From: an uncultured Mollicutes bacterium
GTDB lineage: Bacteria > Bacillota_I > Bacilli_A > Acholeplasmatales > Anaeroplasmataceae
DNA length: 36,285 bases
NCBI GenBank assembly: GCA_947174785.1
Contig: CAMWKG010000017.1
Location: forward strand, 1 to 36,285
Reading direction: 5' to 3'
The position numbers and the translations under genes are program-made. Below the pieces are notes generated by a model, which saw only the letters and a program-made list of their open reading frames with translations, had not been told where the DNA came from and did no database searches. Of this stretch, positions 17,649-25,278 are shown in pieces (position 1 is the stretch's first letter; every line of letters starts with the position of its first letter).

Positions 17649-18222
17649 TTTTCTTATAATTCAAATGATGCTTCTCAAGCTTCTTCATAAATTCTTCATA
17701 CTCCCAGTCTAAAAGCTTCAAACTATCCTTTACGATTTGACCACTCATAATGACAGGGAGCTTGACTTCATCAAAGCGTTCCTTTCTAAAAATGGATAAG
17801 GTTCCATTCGTTTCTAAGATAGCAAGCTTGATTTCATCAATATCCATAATATGTTCAATTCGCATTTGGGACACTAAATCGTCTACGGTATAGTGTTCCT
17901 TTTTCATATTTTGAATTAAAAGCTTTCCATCTAATACAATTGTTGTAGGTGACCCATCAATAACATTTCTGAAGAAGGCACATTTAATTAATAAAAAGCT
18001 GAGTAATTTTTGCAAAACCACTAAAACAAATACACAAAAATAACTAGGAATTATAAACTGATCATTGTCTATTCCTAAGGCTCCAATATCGGCAATGATC
18101 AAAAGGACAACCAAATCAAAGATGGATAGTTCTCCAACCTCACGCTTTCCTAATATTCTTAACACTATAATTAAACAAAAAAAGATAGCTGTTATTTTTA
18201 ATAATAATATCCCATAGTTCAC
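17551..18222 (-). CDS. DUF421 (YetF/YdfS-like) membrane protein
   Basis: Protein of 223 residues with three N-terminal helices (about 5-25, 35-50, 58-80). The DUF421 hallmark RILGKREVGELSIFDLVVLL is near residues 22-41. A soluble alpha/beta domain follows, with DGSPTTIVLDGKLL near 90 and the DDLVSQMR segment. Members are common in spore-formers and some affect germination or spore coat properties; the molecular function is unknown. The start is a GTG with AGGTGA eight bases upstream. The 3' end overlaps the flippase gene by 98 bases tail to tail; both reading frames look genuine there. Confidence 0.87.
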   Translation of the reverse strand: MNYGILLLKITAIFFCLIIVLRILGKREVGELSIFDLVVLLIIADIGALGIDNDQFIIPSYFCVFVLVVLQKLLSFLLIKCAFFRNVIDGSPTTIVLDGKLLIQNMKKEHYTVDDLVSQMRIEHIMDIDEIKLAILETNGTLSIFRKERFDEVKLPVIMSGQIVKDSLKLLDWEYEEFMKKLEKHHLNYKKIIYASLHKNTFYFYYRKDKKEPELTGHMMQLR

Positions 18223-18291
18223 TTGTATTCACCTAAGTTTATTTTTAACATAAAATGGGAATCCTATTCATATATTTAACTGGTGAATCAT

Positions 18292-18651
18292 ATGAAACAA
18301 AAGGTAAAAAGTGGTATTAAGATTTATTTATTTTTAGTATTATATTTAACAGTAGCAACAATAATCTATACAATCTATATCAACAAAACTAGTCAAGATT
18401 TTAATTTAATTGCTAAGCTTGTTATTGGTGGAGTTGCTTATATGATGTTAGGATTTACCTATGCTAATGCAATTCATAAAAAAGGACTGATTGTAGGATT
18501 ATTTGTAGGAATCTTACACTTCTTCCTTATCGCTTTAGTTTATTTTTTATGCACAGGAAAATTTGAATTTCAGGTTTTACCCTTCTTTATAAGCATCATA
18601 CTTTCAGGTGTTGGTGGAATGCTTGGCGTTAATCTTAAGAAATTATTTTAA
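18292..18651 (+). CDS. TIGR04086-like four-helix membrane protein
   Basis: A 119-residue protein of four hydrophobic helices (about 10-30, 41-58, 65-87, 92-113) with a short charged start and end. The glycine-rich pattern (LVIGGVAYMMLGF and a final SGVGGMLGVNLKK) resembles the TIGR04086/YrzE family found mainly in endospore-forming Bacillota, of unknown function. The longest frame begins at GTG 18283, but that GTG is in the ribosome site TGGTGAA; the ATG at 18292 is preferred. It precedes rarA by 41 bases on the same strand. The family call is by eye. Confidence 0.7.
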   Translation: MKQKVKSGIKIYLFLVLYLTVATIIYTIYINKTSQDFNLIAKLVIGGVAYMMLGFTYANAIHKKGLIVGLFVGILHFFLIALVYFLCTGKFEFQVLPFFISIILSGVGGMLGVNLKKLF

Positions 18652-18692
18652 AAATCAATTAAATATGATACAATAAGCAATGGGTGATGTGT

Positions 18693-19904
18693 ATGAAGCC
18701 ATTAGCTTATCGAATTAGACCAAAAACATTTGATGATATTGTCGGGCAGGACCATTTAGTTGGACCTAAGGGTGTCATAAGAAAAATGCTTGCTGCAGGG
18801 CAGCTTTGCTCTATGATTTTATATGGCCCAGCAGGCTGTGGAAAAACCTCTATTGCAGAGGTTATTGCAAGCTATTATGCCCTGAATTCCTATCACTATA
18901 ATGCTTCTTGTGACAACAAGGCTAAGCTTAAAGAAATAGCTGAGGCTGCAAAGCTTTATCAAAATGTCATATTAATTATTGATGAAATCCATAGAATGAA
19001 AAAGGATGTCCAGGATTTTCTTCTTCCGTTTGTGGAATCAGGTGCGTTAACTATGGTTGGCTTAACTACAGAAAACCCTTATCGCGCCATCAATCCTGCT
19101 ATTCGTTCTAGAACTCATATCTACCGCTTAAATGAAATTACTAAGGAAGATATCATTAAACTCTTAAAGAAAACGATAGAACAGGAAAAGATGAAGCCTA
19201 TATCCGAAGACATTTTAAATTATATTGCTATAGTATCTTCTTGCGAGGTACGCTCAAGCTTAAATATGCTTGAAATCGCAAATATGCTTGAAGAGGATGA
19301 AATCACTTTAGAAAATGTAAAGGCGTTAATTGGTAAAAAAAGCTTCGCCATCGATGAGGAAGGCGAAAGCTATTATGATATTGCTTCTGCAATGATTAAA
19401 TCTATTCGTGGAAGTGATCCGAATGCTGCCGTTCACTATCTAGCCAGACTGTTGCAGTCAGAGGACATTGAATTTATCGCTAGACGTTTAATGATTTTAG
19501 CCTATGAGGATGTTGGCTTTGCCAATCCAAGTGTTGGACCTAGAGTTTATGCTGCATGTCATACAGCCTTAGAGGTAGGACTTCCTGAGGCAAGAATTCC
19601 TTTATCCTATGCTGCCCTCGATTTAGCTACTTCCCCAAAAAGTAATTCTGCCTATTTGGCAATAGATGCTGCTTTAGCAGATTTAGAACAAATGACTTCT
19701 ATGCAAATTCCTCCGCACATTCTAAATAAAGAATTAAAAAGCCATAAATATACTTACCAGTATCCTCATGATTTTAAGGGAGGCTATGTAAAACAACAAT
19801 ACCTTCCTGATGATCTAGTGGAAAAAATCTACTATGAACCAAAGGATACAGGAGCTTATGAACGAGGAATTAAAGAATATTTAAATAAATTAAAACAAAG
19901 CTAA
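18693..19904 (+). CDS. rarA: Replication-associated recombination protein A (MgsA/RarA)
   Basis: AAA+ ATPase of 403 residues of the RarA/MgsA/WRNIP1 family, acting at stalled replication forks. The N-terminus has LAYRIRPKTFDDIVGQDHL, shared with clamp-loader-like proteins. Walker A is GPAGCGKTS near residue 45, Walker B LIIDEIHR near 92, and the sensor-1/arginine-finger region holds SRTHIYRL. The C-terminal half contains the tetramerisation and MgsA_C regions (YEDVGFANP, LATSPKSNSAYLAID). The frame opens nine bases earlier at a GTG, but GGGTGAT is the ribosome site and the ATG at 18693 is the likely start. An extended -10 (TGATACAAT) lies just upstream. Its stop overlaps the convergent SpoIIIE-like stop by 4 bases. 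Confidence 0.94.
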   Translation: MKPLAYRIRPKTFDDIVGQDHLVGPKGVIRKMLAAGQLCSMILYGPAGCGKTSIAEVIASYYALNSYHYNASCDNKAKLKEIAEAAKLYQNVILIIDEIHRMKKDVQDFLLPFVESGALTMVGLTTENPYRAINPAIRSRTHIYRLNEITKEDIIKLLKKTIEQEKMKPISEDILNYIAIVSSCEVRSSLNMLEIANMLEEDEITLENVKALIGKKSFAIDEEGESYYDIASAMIKSIRGSDPNAAVHYLARLLQSEDIEFIARRLMILAYEDVGFANPSVGPRVYAACHTALEVGLPEARIPLSYAALDLATSPKSNSAYLAIDAALADLEQMTSMQIPPHILNKELKSHKYTYQYPHDFKGGYVKQQYLPDDLVEKIYYEPKDTGAYERGIKEYLNKLKQS

Positions 19905-21577
19905 AATTTGATTTTTTCAAAGTCAGATACAGAAACATAAGGTGTTTGTCCATGATACAAGGTGCCATCCTTTCTAATGAGGACATCACCTTTTTTTTGT
20001 AGTCTGCAAGCCATATCAGAACCAAAAAGCTTCACAGATGTAGATACATCACTCATATTAAAGGCAATGATATCACACTTATTCATCTCGAGCTTAGCAA
20101 GGGCATTTTTATTTCTTGCAACAATAATTATAGTCATTCCTGCACGGGCAGAGAACCGAATTGCATAAATTATCTTTTGATATAAGCTAGCAGAAATGCT
20201 AGCTAAATCCAAGCATAAAAAATGAAACTGAGGGAGCATGGGTTCCATATCTAGATTAGATTTTTTGATTTGGGCATTTGCTTCTTCTATACTATCACAG
20301 TTAAAATACTTTAAAACTTCATTTCTTCTTTCGTATTCACTAAAGGCTTCGTCTAACGCTATTGAAGCTGACTTTTCATTATTGACATATAAGAAACCAT
20401 CCTTATTCATTTGAGGAAACTCATGCTCAAAATCATAAAAGTAGATGTCACTATATTTTATATTCTTTATTAAAATACTTAAAACTAAGCTACGAATAAA
20501 TGTTTTAATCCCACTGGTTGTATCTCCTATTAAAACAATGAGCCTTCCTTCCTTTGCCTCAAAGCTGATATGACTTCCATCTACATCTACTGCCAAAGGA
20601 ATTTTTTTACTGCTGCCCTCTTCCATCAGCATTGTCTTTAGGGTAAGAAGCTTACGAAACTGATTTGGATAATCCAGAGCATATCCGTTTTCCTGCTTTA
20701 TGAAAAAACACTGCCTGTTAAAGAATCCTAAAATTGCTTTGATTTCCTCATCATTTTTGTGAGCAAATTTCAAAAGAAATCTGGAAGAGGAATAGGAGGT
20801 CTTATAACTATCTACCATTGCATAGATTTTTCTTTCCTTGACAAAGCTTTTAAAGCTTTGAAATTTCTCTTTATTGATTTCATTTTGCAAAGTAAAATTC
20901 ACCTGTTCTTCTGTATCCTCTAAGCTTTGCATTGTCATTTTTTTTGTTGTCTTTTTGGCTATCGTTGGATAATGAATATTTTTAAAATACTTTTTTGTGG
21001 CTGTAAGAGCTTGTTTTGGTAGCTTAGTGAAATGACCACCTTTAAAAATGCTTAATAATTTTAAATTTGCAAAATAGGATATGCCAATAATCATAAAAGC
21101 AATTCCTAACAAAATACTTCCAATCTTACTTATGAGTAGACAAGAAACCTGTAAAATCAGTGCACCTAAAATCCCACCACCACAGCTATAGCTAATATTA
21201 TAGGATTTTAAATAATGCTTATATAGCTCTAGAGTTTTACTTAGTACATTTGTACTAGACATTCCTAAGGCGTCATATAGTCCTAAATGGGCAAACATTA
21301 AAAATGCTACAAATATAAAAACAGAGCCAATAAAGGAAATATGATGGAAATCTATTTTTTTCTTAAAAAACAAAAAGATAATACAATATCCCAAGACAAA
21401 AGCTAAAATAACAGTTGAAAAATCGCCAATCAAAAAACTAAAGAACAAGGATAGTGTTCTTCCTGCCAAACCGACTCTTCCAATTAATAGTATACATAAT
21501 ATACTCACACAGGTACAGATTGCTATATATAAATAATCCTTCTTTTCACGAATGATATGATTCTTAACCTTAGGCAT
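19901..21577 (-). CDS. Degenerate SpoIIIE/FtsK homologue lacking Walker motifs
   Basis: Protein of 558 residues colinear with SpoIIIE/FtsK DNA translocases but shorter (family about 750-800). The N-terminal four-helix FtsK_4TM module (about 14-170) is intact and recognisable (GRVGLAGRTLSLFFSFLIGD; CGGGILGAL). A linker of ~50 residues and the alpha/beta motor region follow (about 250-558). The Walker A position reads GDTTSGIKT at 351-359, with Ile where the catalytic Lys belongs. Walker B reads FLCLDLAS near 453-460, with Asp-Leu instead of Asp-Glu. The conserved IDPK strand is YDFE near 381. The protein stops where the motor domain ends, so the DNA-orienting gamma domain is missing. The frame is open throughout. 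It lies downstream of rnj, as spoIIIE does in Bacillus, supporting orthology. ATP-driven translocation is unlikely; a scaffold or membrane role is a guess. Confidence 0.85.
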   Translation of the reverse strand: MPKVKNHIIREKKDYLYIAICTCVSILCILLIGRVGLAGRTLSLFFSFLIGDFSTVILAFVLGYCIIFLFFKKKIDFHHISFIGSVFIFVAFLMFAHLGLYDALGMSSTNVLSKTLELYKHYLKSYNISYSCGGGILGALILQVSCLLISKIGSILLGIAFMIIGISYFANLKLLSIFKGGHFTKLPKQALTATKKYFKNIHYPTIAKKTTKKMTMQSLEDTEEQVNFTLQNEINKEKFQSFKSFVKERKIYAMVDSYKTSYSSSRFLLKFAHKNDEEIKAILGFFNRQCFFIKQENGYALDYPNQFRKLLTLKTMLMEEGSSKKIPLAVDVDGSHISFEAKEGRLIVLIGDTTSGIKTFIRSLVLSILIKNIKYSDIYFYDFEHEFPQMNKDGFLYVNNEKSASIALDEAFSEYERRNEVLKYFNCDSIEEANAQIKKSNLDMEPMLPQFHFLCLDLASISASLYQKIIYAIRFSARAGMTIIIVARNKNALAKLEMNKCDIIAFNMSDVSTSVKLFGSDMACRLQKKGDVLIRKDGTLYHGQTPYVSVSDFEKIKF

Positions 21578-21621
21578 AAAATCAGCTCCATACGCGTACT
21601 ATAGCACGGATTAAATAAAAA

Positions 21622-21656
21622 AAATGATGAAAAAAAGGCTACTTCGTAACCTTTTT
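21622..21656 (-). terminator. Terminator containing the RNase J stop codon
   Basis: The arms AAAAAGG-x-TAC and GTA-x-CCTTTTT (21632-21656) form a hairpin with a 3-base loop; the TAG stop of rnj lies in the stem. On the minus strand a T-rich run follows. It separates rnj from the SpoIIIE-like gene. Confidence 0.8.
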
Positions 21657-23336
21657 AGAATTTTCTATATCTGTTGAAATTAGGACTGGAATGATGATTG
21701 GATTTCTTTTTGTTTTCTTATAAATAAAATGCTGAAGCTCTGTTTTTAATGTGTTTTTATAATCACTCCAGTTAATAAACTTATTTACTAAAAACTGAAT
21801 AGAAACCTTTTTAAATACTTCAATGATATCTGAGTTCAAATCGCCATCCACATTGGTGTAAACAAATCCTTTTGAAATAATTTCAGGACCTGCCACTAAG
21901 GATTTTGTACGCGGATTGATATTCGCACAAAGCATCAAAAGTCCATCCTCAGCTAAAAGCTCACGATCTCTCATGACAACATCACCAACATCCTTGAAGG
22001 CTTTACCATCCAGCATGATTTCCCCAACAGGAACCTCTCCTGTAATACCACGATACTCTCCATCAATAAATGTTGCAATATCACCAGAGTCTAATATGAC
22101 AACACGATCATCCTCATATCCTAAACAGTTTGCCACAATACGCAAGGCATACTGATGACGGTATTCTCCAATCACTGGAATAATATACTTTGGTAGTAGA
22201 ATATTAATCATCTGCTTGATTTCTTCACGGTTTGCAGAAGACTGAGGCAATAAATTCGTTTTAAACTCCTTAACATTAGTAGTAACACGATAAATCACAT
22301 CTAAGGTTCTAGCGGCCATCTTCTCTGTACCAAGATAAGGATTTGTCAAAATTACAATGGTATCGGTCGGTTCTAAATGAATCAATCGGTCAATACTCTT
22401 CGCCATACGCTGAAGCATAAAGTAAGGTTCATGGCGCTCTCCTGTGACTAGGACAACTAGATTTTTATCATTATTCTTAACTTTGTCATCAATAAATTTT
22501 AAATTTGCAAGATTCTTCTCAGGACATTTCAAGTAGCCAAGCTGCATCGCCTGATTCACAAGCCTTTGTGTCTTTCTTCCTAAGATAGCTATTTTTTTAT
22601 TCTCTGCAACAGCAATATCAATAATCTGCTGGATTCTTAATAAATCAGAGGAAAACAGAGTAAAGATGACACGATTATCAGAATGAGTTAATATGTTTTT
22701 AATACGCAAATTAAATTCCATTATGGTTCCTCTGTTCTGATCATTATCTGCACCTAAGCTTTCTGTCATTAAAGCCAGTACACCCTCTTTTGAAAAAATG
22801 GCAAGCTCTCTATACATTTGAGCATAGTTAATTTTTGAATTTTGATCAAAATTATAATTTCCTGTATAAATGATATAGCCATCTGGAGTTTTGATAGCAA
22901 TACCCAGACAATCAGGAATACTATGTGCAACATCAAAGAAACGGACATCAATATCCTTAAAATGCAATAAGGATTTGGAATTTACAGTGATAAATTTATT
23001 CTGCTCTAGAGGATATTCTTCTTCCTTTAAACGGTCCTGTAAAACTGCCATCGTAAATTTCGATGCATATACAGGGACCTTTATCTCCTTTAGAATATTA
23101 TATACTCCACCAATATGATCATCGTGAGCATGGGTTAAAAAGATACCTACCACTCTATTTTTATTTTGTACCAAAAAGGAAATATCATTGATAATCATAT
23201 CTACACCATAAAGCTCAGCTGTAGGATACTTTAATCCTGCATCTAGAATAAACAATCTATGGTTAATCTCTACAACATATAGATTTTTTCCATCCTCTTG
23301 GAGTCCTCCAAGCGAAAATATGTTCAGTTCTGCCAT
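21639..23336 (-). CDS. rnj: Ribonuclease J
   Basis: Metallo-beta-lactamase/beta-CASP ribonuclease of 565 residues for mRNA decay and rRNA maturation, with 5'-3' exonuclease and endonuclease activity. The zinc-binding motif HAHDDHIGG is near residue 74, and the N-terminus (SLGGLQEDGKNLYVVE) is typical. Further histidine-containing motifs occur in the beta-CASP region, including GEYRHQYALR near 390. A C-terminal domain of ~100 residues is present. Length equals RnjA/RnjB (about 555); I cannot say which paralogue, though the locus matches rnjB of Bacillus. A GGAGGA site is 32 bases before the ATG, separated by a hairpin. An in-frame TGA three codons upstream excludes an earlier start. Confidence 0.94.
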   Translation of the reverse strand: MAELNIFSLGGLQEDGKNLYVVEINHRLFILDAGLKYPTAELYGVDMIINDISFLVQNKNRVVGIFLTHAHDDHIGGVYNILKEIKVPVYASKFTMAVLQDRLKEEEYPLEQNKFITVNSKSLLHFKDIDVRFFDVAHSIPDCLGIAIKTPDGYIIYTGNYNFDQNSKINYAQMYRELAIFSKEGVLALMTESLGADNDQNRGTIMEFNLRIKNILTHSDNRVIFTLFSSDLLRIQQIIDIAVAENKKIAILGRKTQRLVNQAMQLGYLKCPEKNLANLKFIDDKVKNNDKNLVVLVTGERHEPYFMLQRMAKSIDRLIHLEPTDTIVILTNPYLGTEKMAARTLDVIYRVTTNVKEFKTNLLPQSSANREEIKQMINILLPKYIIPVIGEYRHQYALRIVANCLGYEDDRVVILDSGDIATFIDGEYRGITGEVPVGEIMLDGKAFKDVGDVVMRDRELLAEDGLLMLCANINPRTKSLVAGPEIISKGFVYTNVDGDLNSDIIEVFKKVSIQFLVNKFINWSDYKNTLKTELQHFIYKKTKRNPIIIPVLISTDIENSKKVTK

Positions 23337-23374
23337 ACTAAATCATGGAATAGCAAAAAGGCTATTCTTCCTCC
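23337..23374 (-). promoter_or_regulatory. RNase J leader with hairpin between Shine-Dalgarno and start
   Basis: The only good ribosome site (GGAGGA, 23374-23369) is 32 bases from the ATG. Between them is a 7-bp perfect stem, GAATAGC/GCTATTC (23348-23367, 6-base loop). Folding the stem would leave about 12 bases between site and start. This may let RNA structure, or RNase J itself, control translation; control is inference. Confidence 0.5.
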
Positions 23375-23409
23375 TACTCAGTTTAAGAATCGATTACTTC
23401 GTTAGTCTA

Positions 23410-23438
23410 ATTATAATCTATTTAAACATATTTTTCAA
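23410..23438 (-). promoter_or_regulatory. Promoter of rnj
   Basis: TTGAAA (23438-23433) and TATAAT (23415-23410) are 17 bases apart on the minus strand. The -35 lies in the last codons of dpaA. It predicts a leader of about 65-70 bases carrying the hairpin. Confidence 0.7.
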
Positions 23439-24159
23439 TATATTTTTTTATAATATTTGCAGCTGAAGCATATGCGAATTTAGAAGGAATTGCACTGACA
23501 ATTTCATAACAAATTCCATACTCATATATTTTATTTATGTCAAATCCATAAGGTGCGGAAGCAACATCAATAATTCTCTTTCCTCTTAGGGAAGCATAGT
23601 CCCAATCCAGATTATAAGGTACTGTATTTATCAATACATCATAATCCTTAAAATCTGTAATAGAATATCCTAATAAATGTGCATATTTTTCTTCTGCTTC
23701 ATTCGTCGGATAAATAGAAAAACTACAATCATTTGCCTTTAAAAGCTCCGCAAGGGTAAATCCAATATTTCCAAAACCAACAATGAGAACTTTTTGATCA
23801 GAAACAGCTAAATTCTTTCTGCTTAAATAATCAATGATTCCCATGGAGGTAAGCTTGGCATTGGGTATGACAAACCTATAATCCTTTAATAGTTCTATTA
23901 ACTTAATATTTTTTTGTTCGCATAATTCCTTAAGCTTACTATTAGCATTTCCAACAAGAATTGTTTTTATAGCATTTTCTTTTAAAATGTCTAATAAATT
24001 CAATTTAGACTGCTTGATATTGTAGTCCTCATCAATTCCCCCAAAGGGTAACAATAGCACATCAATATCTAAAAAATCATATAATTCACTAGAAAGCTTA
24101 GCTGACATCAGCTGAGCTAAAACCTCATAGCGAATATCACCTTTAATAATACCTAACAT
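23422..24159 (-). CDS. dpaA: Dipicolinate synthase subunit A-like protein (SpoVFA)
   Basis: NAD(P)-binding protein of 245 residues resembling DpaA, which with DpaB makes dipicolinic acid in the mother cell of sporulating Bacilli. The C-terminal Rossmann fold has GFGNIG near residue 128, then YDVLINTVPYNLD near 180 and GKRIIDVASAPYGFD near 195, all in the family's order. The N-terminal catalytic-side domain (LLLPFGGIDEDYNI) is present but reduced; the family is usually ~295 residues. No dpaB is adjacent, although the two are normally neighbours. GGTGATG precedes the ATG. Its place just upstream of rnj matches the Bacillus locus once dpaB, asd, dapG and dapA are removed. A related dehydrogenase role cannot be excluded. 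Confidence 0.82.
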   Translation of the reverse strand: MLGIIKGDIRYEVLAQLMSAKLSSELYDFLDIDVLLLPFGGIDEDYNIKQSKLNLLDILKENAIKTILVGNANSKLKELCEQKNIKLIELLKDYRFVIPNAKLTSMGIIDYLSRKNLAVSDQKVLIVGFGNIGFTLAELLKANDCSFSIYPTNEAEEKYAHLLGYSITDFKDYDVLINTVPYNLDWDYASLRGKRIIDVASAPYGFDINKIYEYGICYEIVSAIPSKFAYASAANIIKKYIEKYV

Positions 24160-24182
24160 TTCATCACCGTTTTAGTGTATGA

Positions 24183-24213
24183 AAGCCAAAAAGAAAAGGT
24201 GCCCATAGCACCT
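24183..24213 (-). terminator. Terminator after the CBM20-like gene
   Basis: A 6-bp stem AGGTGC/GCACCT (24197-24213, 5-base loop) is followed on the minus strand by TTTCTTTTT. dpaA starts 24 bases further on, so dpaA may depend on read-through. Confidence 0.75.
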
Positions 24214-24223
24214 GAATCTTTCT

Positions 24224-24529
24224 TTAGAAATTTAAAACTTTAACTTCTACTTTAGTACCCTTAGCAGCCACGAATGCATGATTAGAAACATCTTCGCCCC
24301 AAGCACCCTTTTCTACTTTATCCCAAGTTTTACCAGCTAAAACCTTGAACTCAACGTTTGTATCTGCAGGTAATAATTTAGAAGCTGTGTGGCAGCCACA
24401 TTCAGCACAATAAGTAAGCTTAACCCCCTTAGAAGCATTCCATTCTCCTAATGCAGGAATATTTCCTACCAAGTATAAATCATCCTTTACAGGAGCACTA
24501 ACTAAAAACTCAATCTTTGTATTTGCCAT
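24224..24529 (-). CDS. Stand-alone CBM20-type starch-binding protein
   Basis: A 101-residue protein made of a single starch/glycogen-binding module of CBM20 type. The hallmark YLVGNIPALGEWN with its sugar-binding Trp is near residues 19-31, and LPADTNVEFKVL near 53-64. TWDKVEKGAWG near 68-78 holds further aromatic residues of the second binding area. There is no signal peptide and no enzyme domain, so it should be cytoplasmic, perhaps binding glycogen or maltodextrins. A cluster CAECGC near residue 41 is unusual for the family and could bind a metal or form a disulfide. It has its own promoter and terminator. The family assignment is strong; the role is unknown. Confidence 0.82.
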   Translation of the reverse strand: MANTKIEFLVSAPVKDDLYLVGNIPALGEWNASKGVKLTYCAECGCHTASKLLPADTNVEFKVLAGKTWDKVEKGAWGEDVSNHAFVAAKGTKVEVKVLNF

Positions 24530-24564
24530 AACTTTAATCTCTTCCTTTCTTATTTTCGAAAATG

Positions 24565-24593
24565 ATTTTATACAAAAAAGAAAAGTAATTCAA
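24565..24593 (-). promoter_or_regulatory. Promoter of the CBM20-like gene
   Basis: TTGAAT (24593-24588) and TAAAAT (24570-24565) are 17 bases apart on the minus strand. A short palindrome-like GGAAACGTTT (about 24600) upstream vaguely resembles a cre box but misses several consensus positions. Confidence 0.55.
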
Positions 24594-24708
24594 GTATAAA
24601 ACGTTTCCTAAATGAAAACTTGCCAAAATAATACATATTATTCAAATTTTTAGTAAAAAATATAGCTGTAACCAATAAAAATGTGATATGATAAGTATGG
24701 TGATACGA

Positions 24709-25278
24709 ATGAACTTTCCAACAAAGAAAAAAGAACAAAAAAAGGTAATAAACAAGGCTAATCTAGGTATGGACTTAGAACAGGCTATTAATGAAAGTAA
24801 TACCTATTATTTAAATAATGATATTGCTGTCATACACAAAAAGCCTACTCCAGTTCAAATCGTCAAGGTGAATTATCCTTCTAGAAATAAGGCAGTCATA
24901 ACAGAAGCTTATTATAAGACACCTTCTACTACTGACTATAATGGAATCTATAAGGGAAAATACATTGACTTTGATGCAAAGGAAAACCACAATAAAACTG
25001 CTTTCCCACTTGCCAATGTTTCTGCTCATCAGGTAGAGCATTTAAGAGCTGTCGAGGCTCATGGTGGAATTGCCTTTCTTCTTGTTGCCTGGAATATGTA
25101 TGATGAATATTATTTATTACCCTTTGATGTTTTGTTCGAATACTGGAATGCATCCTTGAAGGATGGGAGAAAGTCCATTCCCTATGAAGCTTTTAAAACA
25201 AGAGCCTATCCAATTCAGCATGGCTACTTGCCAAGAATACCTTATTTAAAGGTCATCGATGAAATCTATTTTAAATAA
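24709..25278 (+). CDS. recU: Holliday junction resolvase RecU
   Basis: Resolvase of 189 residues that cleaves four-way DNA junctions during recombination and chromosome segregation. The nuclease core is visible: DYNGIYKGKYIDFDAKE with the metal-binding Asp and the Glu-Lys pair near 85-100, then KTAFPLANVSAHQVEHL near 103-119. The C-terminal LPFDVLFEYW segment also fits. The open frame extends upstream to an ATG at 24688, but GGTGATACGA is a ribosome site for the ATG at 24709, which gives the usual length. The stop overlaps the start of the penicillin-binding protein gene by 20 bases, the same recU-ponA pairing as in Bacillus. Confidence 0.93.
   Translation: MNFPTKKKEQKKVINKANLGMDLEQAINESNTYYLNNDIAVIHKKPTPVQIVKVNYPSRNKAVITEAYYKTPSTTDYNGIYKGKYIDFDAKENHNKTAFPLANVSAHQVEHLRAVEAHGGIAFLLVAWNMYDEYYLLPFDVLFEYWNASLKDGRKSIPYEAFKTRAYPIQHGYLPRIPYLKVIDEIYFK

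Noticed and set aside
24595-24612. cre box upstream of the CBM20-like gene
   Set aside because: GGAAACGTTT keeps the central CG but misses the outer T-G and C-A positions; it is too weak to claim next to the clear site at 7331.
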